Shown: positions 49,788-60,659, counted from the first letter of the stretch. The stretch: 64,000 nt of DNA from Tridacna crocea (GCA_943736015.1 OX031062.1:51324962-51388961), one strand, 5' to 3'. Translations and numbers: made by a program. The notes: generated by a model not told the origin, from the sequence alone.

Positions 49788-50016
49788 TTAACCCATTACC
49801 ACACAATCCCTACTTTTGACGACCCTGAGAAAGAAGCATTTAGAAAACATTGTGGGAAATGGAGAAAATGCTGGTTACCAGCATTTTCTCCTTTTCCCAC
49901 AATGTTTTCTACCCTTCACAAGACAAATTCCAAATTTTCAGTCACTTTTATTTTGTCGTCTTCAAATACTTTGGATTTGGACAAACCTAAAATTTTGTCG
50001 TTTGGTAATGAGATAA
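49788..50016 (+). mobile_element. Family A MITE present only in transposon copy 2
   Basis: 229 bp from TTAACCCATTACCACAC to GGTAATGAGATAA, the last TTAA mutated to ATAA. In copy 1 the same position is an unfilled TTAA (GCCCTTAAACAG, reverse strand). The hairpin centre is GGTTACC, unusual for this arm order. Confidence 0.95.
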
Positions 50017-50084
50017 GGGCAAATCCTAATATATTTTGACCATACTGTTTTTTACTCCAATCAGCTGCAAATATTTTTGGTTCA

Positions 50085-50240
50085 CAATTCTTTTGTTGTC
50101 TGCAAATGCTTTCAATTTGAACCAGTCTAAAATTTTTGTGTTTGGTGAATGGTCACTTGACCCTTTGTTTTTTACAACCCTGAGACAGAAGCCTTTTGAA
50201 AACATTGTGGAAAAGGAAGAAAAAGCTGAAACACTTGAAA
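50085..50240 (+). repeat. Family A fragments inside transposon
   Basis: GTTGTCTGCAAATGCTTTC to TTTGGTGAATGG is a right arm; TTTTTTACAACCCTGAGAC onward is a left arm of another copy, cut after GGAAGAAAAAGCTG. The same arrangement occurs in copy 1, so it predates the duplication. Confidence 0.65.
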
Positions 50241-50446
50241 GTTAACGTCATTTGAACAATCCAGACTTTGGTACTTCCAAAATCTATGTTATGAATTTGG
50301 ATGAATATGTTATGTTGTTGCCTTTGAAAACATTGTGAGGAAAAGAGAAATTGCTAAGATTTTCTCCTTTTCCCATGATGTTTTCCATCCTTTCCAAATC
50401 AAATTTCATTTCAACTTTTTGATTACCATTTTTTGTCATGTGCAAG

Positions 50447-50672
50447 TTAATCCTTTACCAAACAATCCCTGGTTTTTACAACCCTGAGATGGAAGCCTTT
50501 TTAAAACATTGTGGGAAAAGGAGAGAATGCTGGTAACCAACATTTTCTTCTTATCCTACAATGTTTTCTATTCTGGTGGAAACAAATTTCAATATTTCAG
50601 TTAGGTTTACTTTGTTTGCAAGTGCTTTTAATTTGGACCATTCTAAAATTTTGTCTCTTGGTAAAGGGTTAA
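50447..50672 (+). mobile_element. Family A MITE inside transposon, complete 226 bp
   Basis: TTAATCCTTTACCAAAC to GGTAAAGGGTTAA. Stem GTGGGAAAAGGAG against CTTCTTATCCTAC. Confidence 0.8.
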
Positions 50673-50719
50673 ATGTTGAAAACATTTAGGGAAAAAAAGG
50701 TAGAAAACGGCACCAATTT

Positions 50720-51136
50720 CTACTTTGTCCAGAATGTAGATCTAGAAAAGGATAAAATATTACGAAAAACAATTAAAGGAATTACCGACCTTATGTTTGT
50801 TTTTCTTTTTGGAGATTGCCATTGCGGAATGTCTGTCTTATGGCCGATCTTATTTCGACTCGGAGTTTCGAACAATGTCGGCACAGCATCAGGTTTTAAT
50901 CGCAGCCTAATATTCCTATAACGAACTTCTTTTACGAGTTTTGGACTTATTAAGAACTGTCCTCGAAGTGTTTCAAACACAATTTGGAATGAACTGATGG
51001 CACAAAATCCTCCGTTACTGTCCGGCCCCGGTTTAAACGTTGAATCCATAGTTTCCCCCTTTTTAATTCCTTCGGAAATTTGAACATTATGTGTTCCTGA
51101 TTCGACGTTGAAGCCATAGGCTGCACAATTTACCAT
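50720..51136 (-). pseudogene. THAP-type exon, frameshifted copy
   Basis: Begins MVNCAAYGF, as at 13783, again with Phe at the second zinc position. A deletion after codon 15 shifts the frame through the FKFP-to-His59 region; the original frame is regained at SPKLVKEV and runs to AVPTLF. The central part of the domain is therefore lost. Confidence 0.75.
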
Positions 51137-51825
51137 TTTTTCGGCTGAATTCTATGTTAATACTCAGATATCTGCGTATAATCACCAGCGTTTCTACTTA
51201 TTTCTACTGACTGTAAACACAGGCTTACGCGACTATGACGTCACACAGGTACGGAAGATAAGCGAATCAGGGGAAGTAAGCCATGCACCATTTTTGGGAC
51301 CGTATATCAGCGTGACAATTCGAGCGTGATTTATGGCATGTTACAGAGTGGTATTTATGAAAACTGATGGACACGTGTTTACTAACATCATTTGCAGCTG
51401 ATTGGAGCAAAAAAACAGTATGGTCAAAAAATCTTAGGATTTGCCCTTTAAGGTATCTTCCGACAGACTTTGATGTAATTTTAGGAGGTCAACCGAGGGG
51501 ATAGAACCCAAACCCTCAAGTGGCTCGAGCTATGAGGTTGATATTTCGGGCCATTTAGATTGTCTCTGCAGTTTATCTGGGCATGCATGTTTTTGAAACA
51601 AGTGTCTTGGGCCTTTTCATAAGTCGACTCAATTTTAGAATATTTCAAGTTATTGAAAAAAATGAGATTTCTAATGGCCCTACTAGTGGTCATTGCTTTT
51701 GATATTTCTTGGTTCAAGCTTGCGTATAGCTCCTGTTTTACTGGAATACTATGTGCAATGATTATCTACCTTGCCAATATTACTAAAACCCGGAAAAAAA
51801 TAGCATGAGCGCTGTCGTTTTAACT

Positions 51826-52054
51826 TCTTTGATCCTTTACCACACAATCCCGACTTTTAAAGACCCTGACAGGGTAGTCTTTAAAAAAAAAACATTATGG
51901 AAAAAGAAAAAAAAAATGCTGATAATCGGCACTTTTTCCATTTTTCCACGATACTGCTCATCTGTCAGAAACAGATCCAATCATTTAAAACAAATTTATT
52001 TTGCTGTCTGCAAATCGGCTATAAATTTAGAATAGGCGTTTTGTAAAGATTTAA
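51826..52054 (+). mobile_element. Family A MITE, diverged
   Basis: TTGATCCTTTACCACAC to TTTGTAAAGATTTAA. The hairpin is weakened by A runs (AAAAAAAAAATGCTG) and reads GCTGATAATCGGC at its centre. Confidence 0.7.
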
Positions 52055-52189
52055 AGTTATTTTGAAAGCAGCTGAGGTAAACACAATTCAAACATGATAA
52101 TAGATAAATCAGAGAATTGACATATTTCACTCAGAAAAATTACTGCTGTCATGTTGGTTTTTTTTGCCTTTCATCCATAGCCTATCATT

Positions 52190-52418
52190 ATCCCTGTACA
52201 AAAATAACCCATTTCTTATACAAATGTGGGAAATAATACTTTTGAAAACATCATGGGAAAAGGAGAAAATGCTGGTAACCAGCATTTTCTCCTTTTCCCA
52301 CGATGTTTTCTTCCAGTCAGAAGACATATCATACTGTTTCGTTCGCATCTTATTTTGTTGTTATGCCAATAATTTCAATACGGACCGGTCTAAAATTTTG
52401 TCCTCTGGTAAAGAGTGA
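52190..52418 (+). mobile_element. Family A MITE with CATGGG/CCCACG stem
   Basis: The left terminus is decayed. The hairpin CATCATGGGAAAAGGAG against CTCCTTTTCCCACGATG has the CATC/GATG outer pair changed in both arms. Right end CCTCTGGTAAAGAGTGA. Confidence 0.75.
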
Positions 52419-52643
52419 GGATCTATCATTAAAAACCTATACATCATCGCGTTCCGGCCAAACCGTCTGCAAAATTAGTGAAACAATTTGCGTTCTTTTC
52501 AATTTTCACCACATAACTGTTGACTTCTGCCTGGCCAATGAAAAGAGAAAAAAAATGCGATATATATATGGGACAAACGAAAAAGTAAATTACTTTCTAT
52601 GACTTTGGTTTACTTTTTATGCCTCGGTAATGAAGTTCACGCT

Positions 52644-52869
52644 ACCCTTTATCAAACGACAGAAGTTTAGACTGGTCCAAATTGAAAGCACTCGCAGAGG
52701 ATAAAATAAATGTAACTCAAAAATTGAAATATGTTTCCAGTAGGATAGAAAACATTGTGAGAAAAGGAGAAAATGCTGGTTACCAGCATTTTCTCCTTTT
52801 CCCACAATGTTTTCAGAAGGCTTCTTTCACAGTGTTGTTAAAACCAGGAATTGTTTAGTAAAGGGTTAA
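52644..52869 (-). mobile_element. Family A MITE (type A1)
   Basis: CTACCCTTTATCAAACG to AGTAAAGGGTTAA. Stem GTGAGAAAAGG against CCTTTTCCCAC. The final TTAA is shared with the next copy. Confidence 0.85.
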
Positions 52870-53094
52870 CCCATTACCACACAATCCCTACTTTTGACAC
52901 CCCTGAGAAAGAAACCTTTAGAAAACATTGTGGGAAAAGGAGAAAATGCTGGTAACCAGCATTTTCTCCTTTTTCCACAATGTTTTCTACCCTTCACAAA
53001 ACAAATTTCAAATTTTCAGTCACTTTTATTTTTTCGTCTGCAAATGCTTTCAATTTGGACCAGTCTAAAATATTGTCGTTTAGTAATGGGTTAA
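52866..53094 (+). mobile_element. Family A MITE, complete 229 bp, head-on with previous copy
   Basis: TTAACCCATTACCACAC to AGTAATGGGTTAA. It stands in opposite orientation to 52644-52869 with a single TTAA between them. Confidence 0.9.
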
Positions 53095-53170
53095 AGAGCT
53101 AAGAACAACTTACGATACAATGATAGACAACAAAGATGAAGATCATAAAGATTTTAATGGACAGCTTGAG

Positions 53171-53399
53171 TTAACCCTTTACTCCATAGATACTCATTTC
53201 TACACATTGCTTGTATGAGCCTTTGGAAAACATTGTGGTAAAAGGTGAAATTGCTCGTGACGAGCAATTTCACCTTTTGCCACAATGTTTTCTACACTGT
53301 CAAAAGGTGCCATATACACATAAGAAATGGCTTCATCCTTGCTGTTATTTAGGGTCAATTAGAGATACCATAGAAATGCCTTATGGGGTAAAGGGTTAA
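53171..53399 (-). mobile_element. Family A3 MITE, complete 229 bp
   Basis: TTAACCCTTTACTCCATAG to GGGGTAAAGGGTTAA, the reverse of 39238 and 46550. Its centre is CTCGTGACGAG against CTCGTCACGAG in those copies, as expected from orientation. Stem GTGGTAAAAGG/CCTTTTGCCAC. Confidence 0.9.
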
Positions 53400-53460
53400 G
53401 AATAGACTGCAAAGAACGGGTAGTCTAATTTTTAATCTACATCGCCCGCTACTGCGCGCT
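53400..53460. repeat. Degenerate family B scrap
   Basis: AGACTGCAAAGAACGGGTAG, TCTAATTTTTAATCTACATC. Confidence 0.35.
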
Positions 53461-54038
53461 ATATATCAACAAGATTTGTTTTAGTTGCAAGGAAATCGGC
53501 TTTTTCTCCCTCCAAAAAAGGCATTGAAAGTAAATGGTAGTTCAATGGTTGATGTATGAGGCTCAAAATCCAGGGGTCGCTAGTTCAATACTTCAATATG
53601 GTAAAAATATTTCCAGTTATTGATTCGTGGCACTTTTTATATTCCTCTTTCACCACTGAAGATTGTTTTATGTTGGAAAGCAGCCAGTGGTTTGAAAAGA
53701 ATGTCGCGTGAAGCAGTAAAATACATTCGAAAAATGTATACTGGCCTCGTCGATTTATATGAAAAAATATTGAAAACGCCATACAAAAAATACCATAGAA
53801 AAATACAAATAAAGTACATGTAGTTGGAAGCGCATGGGTCGACTTCGATCCTATTTAACTCGAGGTGTTTAATAGTCCCGGTTAAGTAACATAAGTAACC
53901 CCAAGAACAAAAGCCGGGCCGACATCATGGCGACATAACAACCTATACTAATCCCGGATAATCGTTTAATCCCCTTCTATAGCCCTTGATTTCAAGATCA
54001 AGCATTTGGAAGAGGTGATTCCTTGAGGCTTATGAAAT

Positions 54039-54255
54039 TAACCCTTTATCCGAGGGTGCAATTTTAGACTTCTCCTTTTGAAAAAAAAAAATAAAAAAAA
54101 TCCGCTGATGACAAATTAAACTTGAAGGTTTCAAATGATAAGTTTTCTCTTTGAAAAGGTTGTGAGACATGGAGAAAATGCTGCTCACCATCATTTATAT
54201 TCCTTTTCCAACAATTTTTTTCTTGGAGTTGTTAATTTGGTGAAGCTCTGAACTC
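54039..54255 (+). repeat. Degenerate family A copy
   Basis: TTAACCCTTTATCCGAGG, GGAGAAAATGCTGCTCACCATC and CAACAATTTTTTTC. Confidence 0.5.
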
Positions 54256-54496
54256 TTTTGACACATTTTAATCTATAAACAGCCTTCATTATTCTGAAAG
54301 GCAAATAACTTCGGAAATCTTGACGAGTGGATTTCTCCTTTTGCCACGATGTTTTCACACTTATCCAATGGTGATACCTACCTTAGTATTCATTATCCAG
54401 GCTTTTTTGTTTAAAATCCTAAAGGGGGTATTTTCTTGCCCGAATTAGTCAAATATCAAAGGAATTCCGCCCATGCTTCTTACGCAACACTTTGTT

Positions 54497-54700
54497 AACA
54501 CCCTACCTGACAAACATTTTAGTCTCGTTTACATTGGAGCATTATCACTTGGCTAAAGTAATGGAATTCGCCCTTGAAAAGAAAAAAAAACATTGTTGGA
54601 AAAGGAGAAAATGCTGGTATCCAGCATTTTCTCCTTTTCCCACAATGTTTTCAAAAGCCTTTCTCCTCATAGTGGAAAAATTACGGTTTGGTCTCGGAAG
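54497..54700 (-). mobile_element. Family A MITE, diverged flanks and intact hairpin
   Basis: Flanks are hard to align, but GTTGGAAAAGGAGAAAATGC and GCATTTTCTCCTTTTCCCAC still pair with only one or two mismatches around TGGTATCCA. Confidence 0.7.
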
Positions 54701-54944
54701 CGTTGAGAAGGTATAGCCAGCGTGCCCTTTGTACGGAATTTGTTCGTACCCAACACATGCCAAAAACCTTTTCCAACTTAATGTTCAGTGTTGGCTCTAT
54801 ACAGCACTACTGTTGGGATCAATAAAGCTATCACTATTTGACCTGTCGTGCTTTTCGTACCCTACCATTTTTCTAATCTGTTTGTTGACTCGTTTGGTGA
54901 ATTACAACGTTTTCAGCAGCATTTCAACTATTTCATAGGGTCCT

Positions 54945-55140
54945 GCGGGGCTATAAGCGTAGGGCTGTGACTCGTTACCTGGAGACTCTGAGCACGAGCC
55001 TCACTGAAAGCCATGGGTATTTTGTGAGACTGTCCATAGGCGAGACACTTTAGAGCCCTAGCCTAGAACTGGTGAAGCTTATGAACTAGTGAGCCGTCGC
55101 CGTCATACGACTTACATAAGTTTGAAGGTGGATTACAACA
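54945..55140 (+). mobile_element. SINE-like element
   Basis: GAGACACTTTAGAGCCC, CTAGCCTAGAACTGGTGAAG and TTATGAACTAGTGAGCC are the reverse of the body at 39945-40180. The tail leads into a CAATCAAT tract. Confidence 0.55.
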
Positions 55141-55144
55141 CCTT

Positions 55145-55250
55145 TCAATCAGCCATTCAATCATTCAATTGATCAATCAATCAATCAAATCAAACAAACA
55201 AATAATCAATCAATCGACCAATCAATCAATCAATCAACCAATCAATCAAA
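55145..55250. repeat. (AATC)n microsatellite
   Basis: CAATCAATCAAT units with CGACC and AAACAAAC interruptions; directly follows the SINE tail. Confidence 0.9.
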
Positions 55251-55934
55251 ACCGAAGTGGCTAGAAGGCCTGTCCATGTTTCTCTTGGGTTCGTTTTACT
55301 AGTTTTTAGAGTACAATTTTTTTTGCCAATTCATTGGCTTCTTTCAGTTCGTGGTGACGCCTCCAGGTGACACAACGGAGAATTATTTAAAGAAAAGAAA
55401 CAACTTCTTTTACTTCGCAAAACTCGTGACTACTTCGTTATGGCAAGTATTTGATTTTTGTCCCGCTATGTTCTTTAAATTGTCCTTTTGATGGATCGTG
55501 AGACTTTGCCTTTTGTGACATTAAATGCGTAAGTTTCTCTCACGACTGAATTCCAACTTTAAACAAATACATAAATAATCGAATCACGAACTGTGATTGA
55601 TAAGCGTACTTGTACCAGATGCATATACAGTAAGAAATGATAAAGAAAAAAATGCCCCGATACTTTGACAAAAACAAGATCAGAAACCCCCCAACTGAAA
55701 GCTTCCGTCTTGGCGCTCAACAGGAAGCTTGTATCCTGACATGTAACAGTGTTAACTATCAAACTTCAAAGTACTATACCTCTCCCACATTTTCCCTTTA
55801 ACCTGACTAGTACAGACATGTATTCCATTACATCTTTTCGTTTAAAAGCAACCAATAAGTTCTCGCTAGCATCATAATGTTTTCTTCCTTGTTGGCCATA
55901 AAGAATCAATGTGAGCTAGACTCTTTAATAAGAT

Positions 55935-56161
55935 GTTGAACTCTTTACCAAACAACAAAATCTTGAGCTGGTCCAAACTGAAAGCACTTGCAGACAACAA
56001 AATTAATTCATCTCAAAAATTGAAATTCGTTTCCAGCAGGGTAGAAAACACGATTGTGGGAAAACGAGAAAATGCTGGTTACCAGCATTTTCTCCTTTTC
56101 TCACAATATTTTCAATGGCCTTCTATCTCAGGGTTGTAAAAATCAGGGATTGTTTGGTAAA
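55935..56161 (-). mobile_element. Family A MITE with 3-nt stem insertion
   Basis: TGAACTCTTTACCAAAC to GATTGTTTGGTAAATC. The left stem reads CACGATTGTGGGAAAACGAG, with CGA inserted. Confidence 0.8.
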
Positions 56162-56162
56162 T

Positions 56163-56240
56163 CCATTTGCAAAAAGTCTCGACTCAGGTCAGCCTGTGCA
56201 CACTGCGAAGGCTGACCTGAGTCGAGACTTTTTGTAGCGG
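56163..56240. repeat. E-type hairpin, isolated
   Basis: GCAAAAAGTCTCGACTCAGG and CCTGAGTCGAGACTTTTTG pair perfectly; inner part CAGCCTGTGCACACTGCGAAG. The family E norm is CCCAG/CTGGG with TCGA(T/C)AC; both arms here have ACTCAGG/CCTGAGT. No E termini. Confidence 0.7.
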
Positions 56241-56431
56241 CTTGAATTCCTGAATATCAATGGACCATTCTTTCGTATGATTTGGTCGGATTTAGACAAT
56301 ATGGAACCATACTGTGAAGCTATTTGCATTGAATAATGCATAGCGTTTCTCACAGAGCGCCGCACAGATTGTATATTTTTTGTCAAACACTTCACTTCCG
56401 CTGGTTTCATGTACAAGTACATGTACCAATA

Positions 56432-56643
56432 TTAACCGTAACCTGCTAAATAACTAAAATTGAATTTTCAATTCGGCAGTAAAAAATCCAAAAATCTGCT
56501 GTTTCAAATTATGCTTTAGGAAATAATAACTCCGTATCGGACAGTGTAGATCCAAGATCAGACTGCACGTTTTGTGCAGTCTGATCTTGATCGACACTGT
56601 CCGCAAAAGGTCAGAGATTCGCGCTTAGCAGCCCAAGGGTTAA
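56432..56643 (-). mobile_element. Family B MITE, complete 212 bp
   Basis: TTAACCGTAACCTGCTAAAT to CAGCCCAAGGGTTAA. The hairpin is GTGTAGATCCAAGATCAGAC with complement and loop TTTTG. A good reference for the minus orientation. Confidence 0.9.
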
Positions 56644-56689
56644 CTTGGTATGATGCATTTCGAATGTGCATTTCTTCTTTCCCTCACGA

Positions 56690-56900
56690 CCAATTTCAGA
56701 ACCTGGAAAATTCAAGGTTACAATGGACATAGATGTTAATAGAAAAGACTTAAGTTCTCCGATTCGATAGGGAAAAAAACACTGTGGGAAAGGAGAAAAT
56801 GCTGGTTACCAGCATTCTTTCCTTTACCCGCATTTTTTTTTTTTTCAAAAGAATTTTCTGTTGGGCCATAAACCACGTGACTGTGTGGGCAAAAGGTTAA
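56690..56900 (-). mobile_element. Family A MITE, stem with poly-T
   Basis: GGGAAAAAAACACTGTGGG, AGAAAATGCTGGTTACCAGC, then a T run in the right stem; right end GTGGGCAAAAGGTTAA. Confidence 0.7.
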
Positions 56901-56946
56901 GCCACCTTTCTAGAGAACGCCGTACCGACTTTTTTTTTCTTACTAT

Positions 56947-57166
56947 ATAACCCTACATCAAACAAAAAAATTTAGCCTTATCCAAATTGAATGAATTTTC
57001 ATACGACAATTTTATTGTGACTCAAATTTTGTTTTGATAGAGTAGGGAACATTGTTGGAAAAGGAGAAAATGCTAGTTACCAGCATTTTCTTCTTTTCCA
57101 AGAGTGTTCTCAAAGGGCATCTTGTGCAGGGTCATTAAACGTCGTTATTGTATGGTAACGGGTTAA
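56947..57166 (-). mobile_element. Family A MITE, diverged
   Basis: ATAACCCTACATCAAAC to GGTAACGGGTTAA. Stem GTTGGAAAAGGAG against CTTCTTTTCCAAGAG. Confidence 0.75.
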
Positions 57167-57452
57167 CAGAACACGTAAAAGTTCTATGTTAATCATAGGT
57201 CTTTTCTTTTACTTTAAGGGAACACGTAATAGTTCTAATGTTAACCTTGCAAACTTTGAAGTAAATTAATGAAACACGTAGTTAAAGACTTTTTGATACG
57301 CCGTACCTTTGAAAACATTATGATAAATTGAGAAAATGCGCCTACGGATAGATTTCCTCTTAATGTTCTTCTCGATCAAATCCAATTAACAATTATGTAA
57401 CAGTATTAATCCCAACTAAATGGGAATTTCCAGGCAGGAGGTAGCAACACAA

Positions 57453-57676
57453 ATGGCCTACAACACGCGAAAAGGGGCATTCGGACATGCGCAGGCTAAT
57501 CCGAAACAACACATTTCCGATTTTTATGTAATTTTCTGTTTTGCTTATATGTCTACTGAAAGATAAAATCTAATGAAGTCGTAAAGTGCCGTCTCGGATC
57601 AGCCTGCGCGGACTGCGCAAGCTGATCCGAGAAGGCGCTTTACGCAAATGTTCGAATGCACTTTTTTTCGGGTGCT
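57453..57676. mobile_element. Family D MITE with first hairpin halved
   Basis: ATGGCCTACAACACGCG, CATTCGGACATGCGCAGG: the left arm of the first hairpin is deleted. The second is intact (CGGATCAGCCTGCGCGGAC). The right end abuts a family F terminus. Confidence 0.75.
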
Positions 57677-57740
57677 GCCGGTGTAATGCAGAAAAATGAC
57701 CCCCATTACAAAATGACCCCCCGGGTCATTTCTCGACGTT
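57677..57740. repeat. Family F terminus
   Basis: GCCGGTGTAATGCAGAAAAATG and ACCCCCCGGGTCATTTCTCG: one end and one palindrome. Confidence 0.65.
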
Positions 57741-57814
57741 GGGTTCTGTCGAGTTTAGTGTTGATCGACACTTTCCACAAAAGCTCAGTGACTCTATCTT
57801 AGCAGTCAAAAGGT

Positions 57815-58031
57815 TTAACTACCCTTTTTCCAAACAGTCCCATGTTTTGACGACCCTGAAGGGCAAAAATGCTTTTGAAAACATTGGTAACCAGCATTTT
57901 CTCCTTTTCCTAAAATGTTTTTACTCTTTCAGACCAAAATCCCTTCCGCAAGTTAAGTTGTGTTCATATTTTTGTCTGTAAATGCTTTCAACTTGGATCA
58001 GTTTGGATTTTGTTATGAGGTAAAAAGTCAA
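57815..58031 (+). mobile_element. Family A MITE, left stem deleted
   Basis: TTAACTACCCTTTTTCC to GAGGTAAAAAGTCAA. AAAACATTGGTAACCAGC shows the left stem missing. Confidence 0.7.
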
Positions 58032-58049
58032 GAAAGATCACGGTCCATA

Positions 58050-58245
58050 ATGGCTCATTCACCAATCAATATAAGAATATTCTTAGTCTTATTCTCCAAA
58101 ATTTTCTATATTTGAAACTGTAAAACAACTCCTGATTGGCTTAACCAAATGGTCTAGCCAATCCGGAGTATGTTGCTTCCAAATGTTGAAAATTCTAGAG
58201 AATTAGACAAATAACCTTCTTAAGAATGGTTGGTGAATACAGAAT
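58050..58245. mobile_element. Family C MITE
   Basis: CTCATTCACCAATCAATAT to AAGAATGGTTGGTGAATAC. Hairpin TGATTGGCTTAACCAAATGG with CTAGCCAATCCGG. Confidence 0.75.
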
Positions 58246-58674
58246 CAAAGTACATATTATACATGTACATAAAAAAAAACTTCAAAGGACTACGCATGTA
58301 GATTTTTCTACTCTACCCTTTTAGCCATGATGTTTATCTTGGTGCATGTATTTGCTGAAAACGTTGTAATGAATGGATAAACTGGTGCTCGGGAGGACAA
58401 TAACAAATCTCTAACAAGCATCTCCATGGAAATGCTAAACTTCAAAGTAACAAACAAAAAATTTATCTTCTCATTTTGTGTACTGCAGATAAAAATCGGC
58501 GTAGATGACTTAACAAAACAATGCTACTAAAGGATAAATTAGTTTCACAGACTGAAATATTTGTGTTTTTTTTTTCAATTTCGATACCCTATATCGAAAA
58601 TTAGATCTGAAAGCGCCATAGACATTATGCAATAATTTGGATTATAAACTTTCATTTCGTCTTCCACTGTTTTG

Positions 58675-58900
58675 GCAACCTTGAAAATGTTTTTTTTTTT
58701 TTAATTCCGAGACAAGGAAAAAATTATGGTCACCAGAATTTTCTCCCATTCCTTCAATATTTTTTTAACCCCACCCATTTCCCAGAGGGACAAAATAACA
58801 CTACTGTAATACTTCTCATTTGTACTTATTTCGAAAGCGTCGTTTGTATAGTTGCTTTCAATTTGGAGAAGTCTAAAGGCTACTGTTTGAGAAAGCGCTA
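58675..58900 (+). repeat. Degenerate family A copy
   Basis: GGTCACCAGAATTTTCTCC, AGTTGCTTTCAATTTGGAG and TTTGAGAAAGCGCTAA. Confidence 0.5.
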
Positions 58901-58946
58901 ACATTTATCCTGCTGAGTAAGTCACATAAAGCTTTCAAATTGATAG

Positions 58947-59129
58947 TTAAATCTCTGACAAACGACAAAACTTTAGACTGGTCCAAACTGAAAGCATTTG
59001 CAGACGACAAAATAACTGTAACTAAAGAATTGAAATCCGGTAACCAGCAATTTCTCCTTTTCTCACAATGTTTTCAAAAGGCTACTTTCACAGGGGTGTT
59101 AAAGTCGCGATTGTGTGGTAAAGGGTTAA
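58947..59129 (-). mobile_element. Family A MITE, left hairpin arm deleted (183 bp)
   Basis: TTAAATCTCTGACAAACG to GGTAAAGGGTTAA. AATTGAAATCC joins GGTAACCAGCAATTTCTCC. Shares its last TTAA with a family B copy. Confidence 0.8.
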
Positions 59130-59281
59130 AAAACAAAGTATTGCTATTTCAATTTTGGAAAAACTATCTTCTTATCGGAGAGTGTAGATCCAAGATCAGA
59201 CTGCACGTTCTGTGCAGTCTGATCTTGATCTACACTGTCCGCAAAAGGTCAGTGATTTATGCTTAGCAAACTAAGGGTTAA
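59126..59281 (-). mobile_element. Family B MITE sharing a TTAA with family A
   Basis: TTAAAAAACAAAGTATTGC to CAAACTAAGGGTTAA. Hairpin perfect: GTGTAGATCCAAGATCAGAC, GTTCT loop. The left part is shorter than in other copies. Confidence 0.8.
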
Positions 59282-59581
59282 GACAAAGGTAAAACACTCG
59301 ATAGGGAAAAGAAAAAGGTTTTTTTTTTATCGCTCCATCGTCTATTTCCGAATACCTTTATTCTTTCATAATTGCTCCCATAAACGCTTAAAACGAGACT
59401 TTTGTAGCAACATTATTGTCAGAATATATCGCGCCATCTGTCGGCTTAGAGAAGGAATTCCATTCCACACGAAGATCTCGCGAAACGACGAGAGTTCGCG
59501 GGAATAAAGCCGAAGTGTTTTTATCGGAGCTTCAGATAAGAGGTGTGGTTTGCGATTTTCAAACTGAGCGATTTCGTATTT

Positions 59582-59792
59582 ATTTCTTTACCAAACGACA
59601 AAATTTTGTACTGGTCCAAATTGAAAGCACTTGCAGACGAAAAAAATAAACGTGACTTAAAAATCAAAATTTGTTTCCAGCAGGATAGAAAACATTGTGG
59701 AAAAAGGAGAAAATGCTGGTTTTACCGCAATGTTTTCAAAAGGCTTCTATTTGAGGGTCGTATGAACCAGGGATTGTTTGGTAAAGGGTTAA
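59582..59792 (-). mobile_element. Family A MITE, right hairpin arm reduced
   Basis: TTTCTTTACCAAACGAC to GGTAAAGGGTTAA. GAGAAAATGCTGGTTTTACC skips to CGCAATGTTTTC. Confidence 0.75.
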
Positions 59793-59949
59793 AGATCTCT
59801 CTTTCAAACCTATTTGGTAGATGGCTCAGATTCCTCACATTGTGAGAATTTTGATAAGTGCCTACATCATTGGCTTAAGCTTTTACAAAGTCGACATTTT
59901 TTCGTCGGCTGAAAATACGGTTCTCTGAAACTCAGAAAGATGCTGATCA

Positions 59950-60035
59950 CCGAAGCTTATATTTACAATCAGACAGTGTAGATCAAAGATCAGAGTGCAC
60001 GATCAGTGCAGTCTGATCTTGATCTTAGCCGACTG
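59950..60035. repeat. Family B hairpin
   Basis: GTGTAGATCAAAGATCAGAG and GTCTGATCTTGATCTTAGCC with a GATCA loop region. Confidence 0.6.
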
Positions 60036-60224
60036 CAAATACCATTATTACCGCCTAGGTCGCAGAAAATGTCAGAGAACACTGTGATTTTAAATCATTC
60101 CGACTGATCTGTAACTTTGATTTCCACCCCTCCCAACCCCCTCCGCTGAAGTTTCCCCAAAAACTTTACCATGTCTGTTTCGAATCATCACAGTGCGAAT
60201 TGCCTTTCCTGTCTTACACCCACC

Positions 60225-60330
60225 AACAAAATGTTAGACTTGTCAAAGTCTAAAACTTTTTGCACACGACGAAAAAATACATAGATTTTTTTTTTCAACG
60301 CCTTCTCAGGTAAGATTTACCAAATTGAAG
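60225..60330. repeat. Family A left-arm scrap
   Basis: CCACCAACAAAATGTTAGAC, TTTTTGCACACGACGAAAAAA. Confidence 0.35.
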
Positions 60331-60659
60331 GAAATTTCAGATGACAACTGACATCCTGCTCAAATGTTGGAGTTTTGTCTATGCATAGGCCTTTGAGGCT
60401 CTATAGGTCTATCAAGGGATATAGAAATTTTCATTATCGGACACAGTTACTATAAATAGCACATTAGAGATTCCCTCTGTATTGTATATACTATATAGAG
60501 AAAGTCGCCAAAGTGCTATTTATAGAAACGGTGTTAATGAAAATTTGCGTATATTCCATGATATACAGGCGATGCAACAATGTTCGATAATTGACCAAGG
60601 AAAATTTTAGCTTTTCGTGATAGACCAACACAGTTTCAAAGGACTGTAATCTATAAAAG

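Larger units (their letters stand above)
48661..51451 (-). mobile_element. THAP-domain DNA transposon, copy 2 (inverted)
   Basis: Ends TTAAAGGGCAAATC and GATTTGCCCTTTAA. The order is the reverse of copy 1 (13468-16738) and similarity is high throughout: the TTATTATTATTA tract, the CCGGCCAGTTGAAACAATAC block and the THAP exon. Length is 2,791 bp against 3,271. Differences: no 815-bp internal segment, one extra family A copy (49788-50016), and an intact family A copy (50447-50672) that is broken in copy 1. Confidence 0.8.
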
